A DNA stretch of 16,547 nt, taken from CAYQCH01 sp964415935. Its GTDB lineage: Bacteria > Patescibacteriota > Patescibacteriia > VMEV01 > CAYQCH01. The notes beneath the pieces were generated by a model, which saw only the letters and a program-made list of their open reading frames with translations, was not told the DNA's origin and made no database searches. Positions 1-5,766 of the stretch are shown here, piece after piece. The DNA lies in the NCBI GenBank assembly GCA_964415935.1, contig CAYQCH010000022.1, positions 1 to 16,547 of the forward strand. Reading direction: 5' to 3'. The translations under genes were made by a program, and so were the position numbers. How positions within the stretch are numbered: position 1 is the first letter of the stretch; every line of letters starts with the position of its first letter.

Positions 1-264
1 TTTGGCGAGATTGGCGGGACGTATGAAGAACAAGCAGCGGCGTACATTCAAACTTCGAAATTTTCTAAACCTGTGGTGGCATTTATTTCCGGCGCATCGG
101 CTGAGCGCTGGCGTTCCGTACCCCTGGGCCATGCCGGCGCCGTAATTGAAGGCAGCCAGGGCACGCGCGCGAGCAAGGTGTCCGCCCTGGCCGCCGCCGG
201 TGTAACCATTGTCGATGTCCACCATGAAATAGTGGATGCTGTACAGGCGGCCTTGCGGCCCTGA
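1..264 (+). CDS. SucD-like acyl-CoA synthetase alpha subunit, C-terminal part (5' end outside window)
   Basis: Frame 1 is open from the first base to a TGA at 262-264 and gives 87 residues. They match the C-terminal ligase domain of succinyl-CoA synthetase alpha subunits: a GEIGGT segment at residues 2-7, KPVVAFISG at 23-31 and LGHAGAVIEGSQGT at 42-55. In this family the His of GHAGA (residue 44 here) is phosphorylated and carries phosphate between the nucleotide and the acyl acid. The subunit normally pairs with a SucC-like beta subunit, which is not in view. A citryl-CoA-lyase-type gene lies 440 bases downstream, so the natural substrate may be citrate (citryl-CoA synthetase, or the SucD-like half of ATP-citrate lyase) and not succinate. 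The fragment does not decide this. Family assignment is firm; substrate is inference. Confidence 0.85.
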   Translation, partial: FGEIGGTYEEQAAAYIQTSKFSKPVVAFISGASAERWRSVPLGHAGAVIEGSQGTRASKVSALAAAGVTIVDVHHEIVDAVQAALRP

Positions 265-283
265 GCAGGATCCTTGCCGGGCA

Positions 284-313
284 TTGCCATTTTCCCCGCT
301 TTCCTGATATATA
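284..313 (+). promoter_or_regulatory. Predicted promoter of the 360-620 gene
   Basis: TTGCCA (284-289; 5 of 6 to TTGACA), an 18-base spacer and TATATA (308-313) preceded by TGA, which makes an extended -10. It lies between the SucD-like stop and the next gene, so that gene probably has its own transcript. Confidence 0.5.
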
Positions 314-359
314 TGGGTATCGCTGTGGCAATCCCGCCACCGCGTACGGAAGGTTTCGC

Positions 360-620
360 ATGGCGAACAAGCACCGGAAGGGGCGGGAACCGCCTCGTGA
401 TACGGCTTCGTTTCGTACGTTCATCATCTCGCTGAACAACAGCATCGAGAATCTGGCTCGTCACATCGCCGAGGACCGCCATTACCTTGACGTGGCGGCG
501 CGGCGCAAGCTGGAGCAGCTCATCGCCCTCCGTCAGAGGGCATTGGATGAGCCGCCACCCAGCGTCGATTCGGCAGTGGTCGCAGAACTGAAGGGGGCCA
601 TTCGTGATCAAAGGGAATAA
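360..620 (+). CDS. Small hypothetical protein, 86 aa
   Basis: I do not recognise this protein. It has a basic N-terminus (about residues 1-15), a helical and probably coiled-coil centre (about 22-62, regular Leu/Ile/Ala spacing) and a short Pro-containing hinge before a last helix. There is no signal peptide, membrane span or Cys motif. The start is supported by GGAAGG eight bases before the ATG. Codon use is GC-rich with TTC for Phe, unlike the citryl-CoA-lyase-type gene behind it. The gene has its own candidate promoter (284-313) and a strong terminator (644-690), and it separates two genes that would be expected to sit together as citrate-cleaving subunits. It therefore looks like a self-contained insertion. 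Function unknown. Confidence 0.65.
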   Translation: MANKHRKGREPPRDTASFRTFIISLNNSIENLARHIAEDRHYLDVAARRKLEQLIALRQRALDEPPPSVDSAVVAELKGAIRDQRE

Positions 621-643
621 CGCGGCACGATCGCGGATCCCTG

Positions 644-690
644 AACGGCTACCACATGCACGCCAGTCATGCGGTAGCCGTTTTCTTTTC
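644..690 (+). terminator. Rho-independent terminator after 360-620
   Basis: A 10-bp stem AACGGCTACC (644-653) / GGTAGCCGTT (673-682), extended after one mismatch by CATG/CATG (655-658/668-671), is followed by a T-rich tail TTTTCTTTTC at 681-690. It lies between the 360-620 gene and the most likely start of the next gene. That argues against the longer reading of the next ORF from 604. Confidence 0.85.
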
Positions 691-705
691 CATTTGGCAC
701 AATAC

Positions 706-1383
706 ATGCATATGCAAGAACACATGATCCATGAACATAAGCTGCTGGACCTGGTCGAGCGTTTGAATTTCACGCAAGCCATTTACTACACCTGGACGGG
801 GAAATTCCCCACGCCGGAAGCGGAAGCGCTGTTTAATGCGTGTTTGATTGCGCTCATTGACCACGGCCCCGAGGCGTTGTCCGCCAAAGCCAGCCGCGTG
901 TCGGCTTCGGGCGGCGCGGACATGCATGCTGCCGTGGCAGCCGGATTATTGGCGGCGGGCAAGCATCATGGCGCGTCGGTTCTGCAAATCGCCACCACGT
1001 TTTTGCGAAAAGCCGTCGAGGCCAAGCTGCCGGCCAAAGACGTTGTCGCCAACTCCATGAAAGCCGGAACGCGGATTGCTGGATTTGGCCATCGCGTGTA
1101 CACCACGGATCCGCGCGCGCAGGCGTTGCTGGCCAAGGCAGACAAACTCGGATTTACCGACGCGCATGTGAAGCTGGCGCTGAACATAGAAAAAGAGCTT
1201 GAAGCGCAAAAGGGGAAGAAGCTTTGTTTGAATGTCGACGGCGTCATTGCCGCGCTGCTGCCTGGCCTGGGCATTGCGCCGGAATTGGCGCCTGGCGTGT
1301 TTTTGGTGTCGCGTTCGGTTGGCTTGATTATGCATGTTGCCGAAGAGCAAAAGGAAAAGCCGGCCAGCCAGCGTCAAAAATAG
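706..1383 (+). CDS. Citryl-CoA lyase / ATP-citrate lyase citrate-synthase-like domain
   Basis: This 225-aa protein matches the large catalytic domain of citrate synthase in the form found at the C-terminus of ATP-citrate lyase and in stand-alone citryl-CoA lyase. These cleave citryl-CoA to acetyl-CoA and oxaloacetate. Three motifs carry the expected catalytic residues: IDHGP (His53), GFGHRVY (His129) and LNVDG (Asp178). The LNVDG form and a following VSRSVGLIMH are typical of ACL/citryl-CoA lyase and not of TCA citrate synthase, and the small domain and N-terminal part of citrate synthase are absent. I chose ATG 706 because the frame upstream runs through a terminator; ATG 712 and 724 are alternatives. 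No clear SD is visible. With the SucD-like gene it would form a split citrate-cleaving system. Reaction direction is inference. Confidence 0.85.
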   Translation: MHMQEHMIHEHKLLDLVERLNFTQAIYYTWTGKFPTPEAEALFNACLIALIDHGPEALSAKASRVSASGGADMHAAVAAGLLAAGKHHGASVLQIATTFLRKAVEAKLPAKDVVANSMKAGTRIAGFGHRVYTTDPRAQALLAKADKLGFTDAHVKLALNIEKELEAQKGKKLCLNVDGVIAALLPGLGIAPELAPGVFLVSRSVGLIMHVAEEQKEKPASQRQK

Positions 1384-1398
1384 TCGTGTACAAAAAGC

Positions 1399-1433
1399 AA
1401 GCCCCGCGCGCCGATGAATCGGTGGCGGGGCTT
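1399..1433 (-). terminator. Terminator of the 1448-1924 gene, possibly bidirectional
   Basis: Stem AAGCCCCGC (1399-1407) / GCGGGGCTT (1425-1433) with an inner CCGAT/ATCGG. Read on the minus strand it is followed by GCTTTTTG (1398-1391), so it mainly serves the minus-strand gene. It also lies just after the plus-strand stop at 1383, where the T-tail is weak. Confidence 0.8.
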
Positions 1434-1447
1434 TAGCGTAAGGAGGC

Positions 1448-1924
1448 TCAAGCGCTCTCCTTGGTTTCCGTGTCGGGGATGCCGACTTCCGCTGCCTCGG
1501 GCGGCAGCTTCTTCAGCTTGATGACCGTGGAGCCACGGTTGGTTCTGCCGAAGCTGATATAGCCCTTCCTTGCAAGGATCTTGAGGTATCCGTCCAGGAC
1601 CTTGGCGTCCAGCAGGGTTTCGCGTGCCAGCCGTTCCTCCGTCCTGGGGCCGTGCATCAGCAGCATGAGCAGGATGTTCCTGATGTTGGGGCCGTTCATG
1701 TCGACCTTCGCCCGCCCGCCCTTCTGCCTGACCAGCTCTTCCTCTTCCTCCTGCGCAGAAAGATCCTCCAGGATCTTCTGCACGTAGGGATGATGGTCGA
1801 CATGGTCGGGGCAATACGGCTTGGCTTCGCGCGTGCTCCGGAAGCAGCCAGGCACATCGCACATGCGAGGCGTGCCGCGGCCCGCCTCCCGCTCCAACTG
1901 ACTATCGTGTTTGCGTTTACGCAC
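1448..1924 (-). CDS. Zinc-knuckle plus winged-helix-like protein, 158 aa, function unknown
   Basis: The frame continues to 2380, but GTG at 1924 is the likely start because AAAGGAGG lies just upstream. Residues 22-41 hold a C-x4-C-x10-C-x2-H motif (Cys22, Cys27, Cys38, His41) of the short treble-clef or zinc-knuckle kind seen in many HNH-like and phage-type proteins. An acidic Glu-rich linker (about 53-64) follows. Residues about 79-138 read as a winged helix: two helices, a Leu/Ala-rich helix, then GYISFGRTNRGSTVIKL as a beta-wing. A nucleic-acid-binding or regulatory role is plausible but unproven. It has its own promoter (2012-2040) and terminator (1399-1433). Similar Cys/His spacing recurs in 4969-5667. 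Confidence 0.75.
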   Translation of the reverse strand: MRKRKHDSQLEREAGRGTPRMCDVPGCFRSTREAKPYCPDHVDHHPYVQKILEDLSAQEEEEELVRQKGGRAKVDMNGPNIRNILLMLLMHGPRTEERLARETLLDAKVLDGYLKILARKGYISFGRTNRGSTVIKLKKLPPEAAEVGIPDTETKESA

Positions 1925-2011
1925 CCCTCCTCCTTTGGTAAAGGGTGTGGCGGTCACAAGACCAGTCCATTGCACCTCATGCGATGCCGTGGACCGGACC
2001 TGCGACAGGCC

Positions 2012-2040
2012 ATTGAACCAAATGACTGCGTAATTGTCAA
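2012..2040 (-). promoter_or_regulatory. Predicted promoter of the 1448-1924 gene
   Basis: On the minus strand a perfect TTGACA (2040-2035) is separated by 17 bases from TTCAAT (2017-2012; 4 of 6). It lies about 90 bases before the GTG start and just beyond the terminator of the next upstream gene. Confidence 0.65.
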
Positions 2041-2052
2041 CGGTGTAAAGAG

Positions 2053-2091
2053 AAGCCCCCGCACGACCGTGTTGCGGGCGAACGGGGGCTT
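2053..2091 (-). terminator. Terminator of the 2109-2330 gene
   Basis: Nine-bp stem AAGCCCCCG (2053-2061) / CGGGGGCTT (2083-2091), about 17 bases past the minus-strand stop. The T-tail is short (CTCTTTAC), so efficiency is uncertain. Confidence 0.7.
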
Positions 2092-2108
2092 GGCAAAAGA
2101 GCGATGGA

Positions 2109-2330
2109 TCACCTCTTTCTCCGTCTGGTCGAGAAGGGGGCGACCTTATGTACTTCGCAGTACGCAAGGTCGCTGAACGAGTCCATGCCGCTGTAAGTGG
2201 CAAAACGCTGATTGTTGTGTTCCGCCGCTTTCCGGCAGCCTGGACAGTTCGGACGAGGACGAGGCAATACATACCAATAGACCAACCCCGCGACGCCAAG
2301 GCAGGCGATGTACACGACGACAGTTTCCAT
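2109..2330 (-). CDS. Small membrane-anchored zinc-motif protein, 73 aa
   Basis: I do not recognise the family. From ATG 2330 the protein opens with one hydrophobic segment (residues 4-21), which would be a signal anchor. A basic Pro/Arg stretch follows, then CPGC (Cys29, Cys32) and, 25 residues later, C-x2-H (Cys58, His61). Together these could bind one zinc ion. The tail is strongly basic. AGGGG six bases before the ATG supports the start; longer readings from TTG 2384 lack such support. The gene has its own terminator (2053-2091) and shares its upstream region with the divergent 2622-3323 gene. The Cys/His layout recalls 1448-1924 and 4969-5667, although the spacing differs. Confidence 0.65.
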   Translation of the reverse strand: METVVVYIACLGVAGLVYWYVLPRPRPNCPGCRKAAEHNNQRFATYSGMDSFSDLAYCEVHKVAPFSTRRRKR

Positions 2331-2387
2331 GTGCACCCCTGACCCTTCAAGGGCAGCGTACCCCGCTTTCTGAAAATCATTCAACCA

Positions 2388-2416
2388 TTGACAAAATCAT
2401 TATAATAGTGTATATT
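2388..2416 (+). promoter_or_regulatory. Strong predicted promoter of the 2622-3323 gene
   Basis: Perfect TTGACA (2388-2393), exact 17-base spacer and TATATT (2411-2416; 5 of 6). Transcription should start near 2423, giving an unusually long leader of about 200 bases. Confidence 0.85.
2399..2404 (-). promoter_or_regulatory. Possible minus-strand -10 box for the 2109-2330 gene
   Basis: The plus-strand bases ATTATA read TATAAT on the minus strand, inside the spacer of the plus-strand promoter. No good -35 is visible (2427-2422 reads GCTATC). If used, the two divergent promoters overlap and could exclude each other. Confidence 0.35.
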
Positions 2417-2423
2417 ATTTCGA

Positions 2424-2621
2424 TAGCTTTTTGCCCATATTCAGTGGGTAAAGGGCTCTCTCCAAGCATGGTGTTTGGGGAGTCAGGATAAAAAGGGAGC
2501 TCAGCATGACCTGGACGTAAGGCGGTTTTTTTGTTGCCAAACAAAAACCGCACTTCGAGTTCGGGCGAGAGGTTCTCCTGAAGGGGTGCGGTTCAACCGC
2601 ATCATCTTCGAGAGGATCATC
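2424..2621 (+). promoter_or_regulatory. Long structured 5' leader, candidate cis-regulatory RNA
   Basis: No protein need be encoded between the predicted start site (about 2423) and the ATG at 2622, but four hairpins can be drawn. H1 pairs 2425-2437 with 2445-2457 (13 bp including wobbles). H2 pairs 2458-2465 with 2475-2482. H3 pairs GCGGTTTTT (2522-2530) with AAAAACCGC (2543-2551). H4 is TGCGG (2587-2591) with CCGCA (2597-2601) around TTCAA. The 3' arm of H3 (AACCGCAC, 2546-2553) can pair instead with GTGCGGTT (2586-2593), which would open both H3 and H4. This gives two mutually exclusive folds close to the ribosome-binding region. No known riboswitch class is recognised. Confidence 0.5.
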
Positions 2622-3323
2622 ATGTCCGAGAAGCACACGTTCGACAACCGTCCGATCTACGTCTTCGCCACGGTCGTGAACGCGCCCGAGGGGCGCGACT
2701 TCGCCTTCGCCGAGGACCGCGAGCAGCGGCCCATCTTCCTGCACGCCAGCCGGGCGCGCAAGATCGAGAACAGGGAGAGCGACAAGCTCTGGCTGTCCGA
2801 CGCGCCGGAGACCGAGCCCGCCCGCCGCTACGCCAAGGTGTACGTGCAGGCGGTGCGCGGAGACAAGGGCTGGCGCGCGCTGCGCTGGGGCTACGTCCCC
2901 CGCGAGCGCGAGAACCTGCGCGACCCCAAGCTCTACAAGAAGATGTGGTACGAGGAGTTCGGCGGTTGCCTGCGCGGCTACGCGGGCGGCATGCTCCACG
3001 TCCGGCACCTGCGCGACCGGAACCTGCAGACGCGGGGCGAGATCGCCTCGGTCCTGCTCGACCCGGCCAACGACCGCATCGTCATCACGCTGCGCTGGAA
3101 CGCCAACAGCCGCGGTCTCGAGGGCTGGAAGAACAGCCCCAACTGGGTGAAGGTCGTGCAGCCGCTCGCTGACACGCTCGGCAGGTTCATGAACTACGGC
3201 CGCTTCCGCATCCAGGACGCGGCCAGTCAGGAAGAGCTCGTGCTCTACCCGGTCTCCGAGGCCGAGTATGCGCACCCCAAGCGCGAGCATGTCCGTGGCC
3301 TCACGCTGAATCCGCAGGCCTGA
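2622..3323 (+). CDS. Hypothetical protein with cold-shock-like N-terminus, 233 aa
   Basis: ATG 2622 is preceded by GAGAGG at a suitable distance; an in-frame TTG at 2475 lies inside the structured leader and is unlikely. I do not recognise the whole protein. Residues about 9-45 resemble a cold-shock/OB-fold domain: a first strand (IYVFATVVN), then GRDFAFAED in the place of RNP1 and IFLHASRA in the place of RNP2. The remaining 180 residues are rich in Arg and Trp, have no membrane segment, and are predicted soluble and possibly RNA-binding. Codon use is strongly GC-rich, with every Phe codon I checked TTC. The long structured leader recalls the leaders of cold-shock mRNAs, but that link is inference. 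The gene ends before a 13-bp hairpin and a bidirectional terminator. Confidence 0.7.
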   Translation: MSEKHTFDNRPIYVFATVVNAPEGRDFAFAEDREQRPIFLHASRARKIENRESDKLWLSDAPETEPARRYAKVYVQAVRGDKGWRALRWGYVPRERENLRDPKLYKKMWYEEFGGCLRGYAGGMLHVRHLRDRNLQTRGEIASVLLDPANDRIVITLRWNANSRGLEGWKNSPNWVKVVQPLADTLGRFMNYGRFRIQDAASQEELVLYPVSEAEYAHPKREHVRGLTLNPQA

Positions 3324-3343
3324 GCTGCGGTGGTCTCATCGAC

Positions 3344-3377
3344 GGCGGGACTGATCTCATCCGGGATCAGTCTCGCC
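3344..3377 (+). other. Strong stem-loop without T-tract downstream of 2622-3323
   Basis: A 13-bp stem (3344-3356 with 3365-3377, one G-T pair) encloses an 8-base loop. No T-run follows, so it is not a classical terminator. It may protect the mRNA 3' end or act with the terminator at 3420-3452. Confidence 0.55.
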
Positions 3378-3419
3378 ATCACCATTGTCATCAACTCGGT
3401 TGATTACAGCGGTGAAATA

Positions 3420-3452
3420 CAAAGAGCCTCCCATTCGGGAGGCTCTTTGTTT
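3420..3452. terminator. Bidirectional terminator between convergent genes
   Basis: Perfect 13-bp stem (3420-3432 / 3437-3449) with an ATTC loop. It is followed by TTT on the plus strand and by TATTT on the minus strand. It abuts the minus-strand Nudix stop (3453-3451) and closes both transcription units. Confidence 0.9.
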
Positions 3453-3870
3453 AGTAGAGATATAGCTTGCCTTGAAGGAACGTCTCGATGATCCGTTTAT
3501 GCCCGATAAATATGTTTGTGGGCAGTTCATGTGCTGGGAAAAATTTCCATTCCTCGCATTTGTCCGGCTCCGTCAATTTTATTTCATCCTCGACGCTGTT
3601 GTATGTGAATGCGACATGTAGATAATGTTGATCACTGCGAGGATCATCAACGATTGCCGTTAGAGCAAGGTCATTACCGCCAGCCGTAATTCCAACTTCT
3701 TCGGATAATTCGCGGCGGGCGCAGTCCACCAGTTTTTCACCATATTCAAGATGTCCTCCTGGCAATCCCCAGTCCCCGTCGCCGTAGGTGTTTTTTCGTT
3801 TCCCTAAAAGGAGTGCTCCATTCCGAATAACAAAGACTGCCGCGCCAATGCGAATAATAGTTTCTGCCAT
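3451..3870 (-). CDS. Nudix hydrolase (NUDT15/MutT-like)
   Basis: This 139-aa single-domain protein has a complete Nudix box, G-x5-E-x7-R-E-L-x-E-E-x-G-I, at residues 39-61 (Gly39, Glu45, Arg53, Glu54, Glu57, Glu58, Gly60). Nudix enzymes use these Glu residues to bind Mg2+ and hydrolyse nucleoside diphosphates linked to another group. The segment before the box (LLLGKRKNTYGDGDWGLPGGHLEYGE) resembles the NUDT15-type (d)NTP pyrophosphatases, so nucleotide-pool cleaning is the likely role. Exact substrate is unknown. The ATG lies four bases after the trpS stop with no clear SD, which suggests translational coupling in a trpS-Nudix operon. The gene looks richer in A+T than its neighbours. Confidence 0.92.
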   Translation of the reverse strand: MAETIIRIGAAVFVIRNGALLLGKRKNTYGDGDWGLPGGHLEYGEKLVDCARRELSEEVGITAGGNDLALTAIVDDPRSDQHYLHVAFTYNSVEDEIKLTEPDKCEEWKFFPAHELPTNIFIGHKRIIETFLQGKLYLY

Positions 3871-3874
3871 AGAT

Positions 3875-4864
3875 TTACAACTGCGCGTATCCGACGGCGT
3901 CTTTGGCGTTTCGCAGCGTGGCGTCCGCCACCAGCCGGGCCTTTTCCGCGCCCTGTGTCAGCAAGGCATGGAACATGGACGGGTCTTCGTCCAGCTGGCG
4001 ATACCGCTCCTGGATGGGGCGCACATGTTCAATGATAACTTTTGACAACCCTTCTTTGAACAGCTTGTATCCGGTGCCTTCGTAGTGCTTCACAACGTCG
4101 GGGATGCTCTGGCCGGAGCAGGCGCTGTAAATGGCCAGCAGGTTTTTCAGCGCGGGCTTGTCGTCGCTGTATTCAATGGTGCTGCCTGAATCCGTCACGG
4201 CCTTGGCGACCTTCTTTTTAATGGTTTCCGGATCGTCGAGAAGCCCAATGGTGGCCGCGGCTTTTTTGTCGCTCTTGCTCATTTTGCTCGCCGGGTCCTG
4301 CAAGGACATGATGCGCGCGCCCTGTGGCGGGGTGAACTGTTCGGGGATGGCAAAGACATCGGCAAATTCACGGTTGAAACGTTCGGCAATGCCGCGCGCG
4401 AATTCCAGATGCTGCGTCTGGTCCTCGCCGACCGGAACCAGTTTCGTCTGGTACAACAAAATGTCGGCGGCCATCAAAATGGGGTAAGTCATCAGGCCGA
4501 TGTTGATGTTTTTGGCATTCTTGGCCGCTTTCTCCTTGAACTGCGTCATGCGTTCCATTTCGTTGACGCGAGTGATGGTTCCCAATATCCAGGACAGTTC
4601 CGTGTGCGCGGACACATGCGACTGGATGAAGACGGCCGATTTCTCGGGATCAATGCCGCAGGCAAAATAAAGTTTGGCGACTTCCAGCGACTTGGCGCGC
4701 AATTCGGCCGGGTTTTGCCGTACGGTAATGGCGTGGTGGTCAACGACGCAAAAGAAGTTATCGTACTCTTTTTGCAATTGCACCCACTGCCGGATCGCGC
4801 CGATGTAGTTGCCGATATGGATGTTGCCGCTGGGAGCGACGCCGGAAAGGATGCGAGGTTTCAT
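3875..4864 (-). CDS. trpS: Tryptophanyl-tRNA synthetase
   Basis: 329 aa, the usual length for bacterial TrpRS, a class I aminoacyl-tRNA synthetase that charges tRNA-Trp in the cytosol. The HIGH-type signature is HIGN (residues 16-19) after SGVAPSGNI. GEDQTQHLE (146-154) and KMSKS (194-198) complete the ATP-binding set. LMTYPILMAADILLY (about 124-138) is the conserved Trp-site helix region. No SD precedes the ATG (bases upstream read CCCCTT on this strand), and the predicted leader is only about 20 bases. It is first in a two-gene unit with the Nudix gene. No trp attenuator or T-box is visible in the short leader. Confidence 0.98.
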   Translation of the reverse strand: MKPRILSGVAPSGNIHIGNYIGAIRQWVQLQKEYDNFFCVVDHHAITVRQNPAELRAKSLEVAKLYFACGIDPEKSAVFIQSHVSAHTELSWILGTITRVNEMERMTQFKEKAAKNAKNINIGLMTYPILMAADILLYQTKLVPVGEDQTQHLEFARGIAERFNREFADVFAIPEQFTPPQGARIMSLQDPASKMSKSDKKAAATIGLLDDPETIKKKVAKAVTDSGSTIEYSDDKPALKNLLAIYSACSGQSIPDVVKHYEGTGYKLFKEGLSKVIIEHVRPIQERYRQLDEDPSMFHALLTQGAEKARLVADATLRNAKDAVGYAQL

Positions 4865-4889
4865 AAGGGGAAAAGGTTTAGGTACATAA

Positions 4890-4919
4890 AGAGTAGGGGG
4901 CGGTCTGATTGTTTGTCAA
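4890..4919 (-). promoter_or_regulatory. Predicted promoter of trpS
   Basis: On the minus strand TTGACA (4919-4914), an 18-base spacer and TACTCT (4895-4890). The -10 is weak. The -35 lies immediately beyond the terminator stem of the upstream gene. Confidence 0.55.
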
Positions 4920-4923
4920 AAGG

Positions 4924-4959
4924 AAAGCCGCACGCCGTGTAGGAACGTCGTGCGGCTTT
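4924..4959 (-). terminator. Terminator of the 4969-5667 gene
   Basis: Eleven-bp stem AAAGCCGCACG (4924-4934) / CGTGCGGCTTT (4949-4959). On the minus strand it is followed by CCTTTTG, nine bases past the stop codon. It merges directly into the trpS promoter. Confidence 0.85.
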
Positions 4960-4968
4960 GGGCGGACT

Positions 4969-5667
4969 TCATGCGGGTTTCTTCTGCTCCAGTTCCGTTT
5001 GCAGCAGCTTGAAGGCGGCTTCCTGCTGCGGCGACGGGATCATGGGGCAGGGCTGGCTGGCGAGCGCATACCGCCGCCAGCACATGAAGTGCGACCGGCA
5101 GGCATCACAGAGCTGCAGTTCGCCAACCGGGTATGGACAGCCGGCCACCCGGCAGCGCGGCCGCGGCGGGGGAGCAGGCTGCGGCGCTGGCGCGACCCTC
5201 CTGGGTCGGGGCTGCCGCCTCCGCTGAGGCTTGGCGGCAGGAACGATCGGTGTAGCGACGACAGGAGTTGGTGGCGCAACGGGAGCAGCCTCCACTTGCG
5301 GCTGTGGGATGACGGGCGAGGCCGGCTCAGCCGCCGTAACCGTCGATTCCGCAACCTGTTCCGCCGCCTGTGCTTCCACCGGCGCGTCATGCCCGGCATC
5401 TTCCTCGGCGTCGACGGTCTCATCAAACACCGTCGCGGCCGCCATGGTTCTGGCGCGATCCGCCGGCGATTCGAATTGAAGCGCGCCGATCAGCTCCGAG
5501 GTGCTGCGCAGTACGCCGCCATCGTTGCCGTAGAGCGCCAGCCCGTCCTGGATGCGCGCAGTTTCGGCCTCAATGCGCCGTTGACGCTCTTCGTGGAAAG
5601 AACAGATGCCGCCCGGTCCGGCGGGATTCAGACACGAGTCTTTATACGAACATTTTGAGTAGCTCAT
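4969..5667 (-). CDS. Two-zinc-knuckle protein with Pro/Ala-rich linker, 232 aa
   Basis: Unknown family. The N-terminus has C-x5-C-x9-C-x2-H (Cys6, Cys12, Cys22, His25). A helical part (about 26-80) follows, then an acidic and Pro/Ala/Val-rich stretch (about 82-146) and a basic Arg/Pro segment (147-171), both surely disordered. The C-terminal knuckle is C-x4-C-x9-C-x2-C (Cys172, Cys177, Cys187, Cys190; His193 nearby), followed by a short helix. Two small metal-binding modules at the ends of a flexible tether suggest an adaptor or nucleic-acid-binding protein; this is inference. The start is fixed by GGAGGAG nine bases before ATG 5667; an out-of-frame ATG at 5672 gives only two codons. The gene has its own promoter and terminator. 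The low-complexity linker could vary in length between strains. Confidence 0.7.
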   Translation of the reverse strand: MSYSKCSYKDSCLNPAGPGGICSFHEERQRRIEAETARIQDGLALYGNDGGVLRSTSELIGALQFESPADRARTMAAATVFDETVDAEEDAGHDAPVEAQAAEQVAESTVTAAEPASPVIPQPQVEAAPVAPPTPVVATPIVPAAKPQRRRQPRPRRVAPAPQPAPPPRPRCRVAGCPYPVGELQLCDACRSHFMCWRRYALASQPCPMIPSPQQEAAFKLLQTELEQKKPA

Positions 5668-5690
5668 GCCATGGGACTCCTCCTGTCCGC

Positions 5691-5719
5691 ATGCTGTCGC
5701 GAGGATGCCATTTTGTCAA
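5691..5719 (-). promoter_or_regulatory. Predicted promoter of the 4969-5667 gene
   Basis: Perfect TTGACA (5719-5714), 17-base spacer, CAGCAT (5696-5691; 3 of 6). The -35 sits just past the terminator of the antiporter gene. The short leader carries the GGAGGAG ribosome site. Confidence 0.5.
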
Positions 5720-5727
5720 TAAGAAAA

Positions 5728-5761
5728 CCCCCTCTTTCCGTTCTTCACAGACAAGAGGGGG
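5728..5761 (-). terminator. Terminator of the NhaD-type antiporter gene
   Basis: Nine-bp stem CCCCCTCTT (5728-5736) / AAGAGGGGG (5753-5761), followed on the minus strand by TTTTCTT (5727-5721). It begins six bases after the stop codon. Confidence 0.85.
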
Positions 5762-5766
5762 CCGTG

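Noticed and set aside
1652..2176. Plus-strand ORF of 174 codons over the zinc-knuckle gene region
   Set aside because: It overlaps a minus-strand gene with a strong SD, promoter and terminator, and also crosses the promoter and the next terminator. No domain is visible.
2490..2610. tRNA-like look of the leader (AGCTCAG and GGTTCAA elements)
   Set aside because: No acceptor stem, anticodon arm or correctly spaced T-arm can be built. The GGTTCAA piece belongs to a 5-bp hairpin with a 5-base loop.
2415..3290. Minus-strand ORF of 291 codons opposite the cold-shock-like gene
   Set aside because: It is a GC-rich antisense shadow that covers the strong plus-strand promoter and leader and has no start signal of its own.
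4969..5667. Pro/Ala-rich linker as a possible tandem-repeat array
   Set aside because: The linker is low-complexity but has no regular repeat unit at protein or DNA level.
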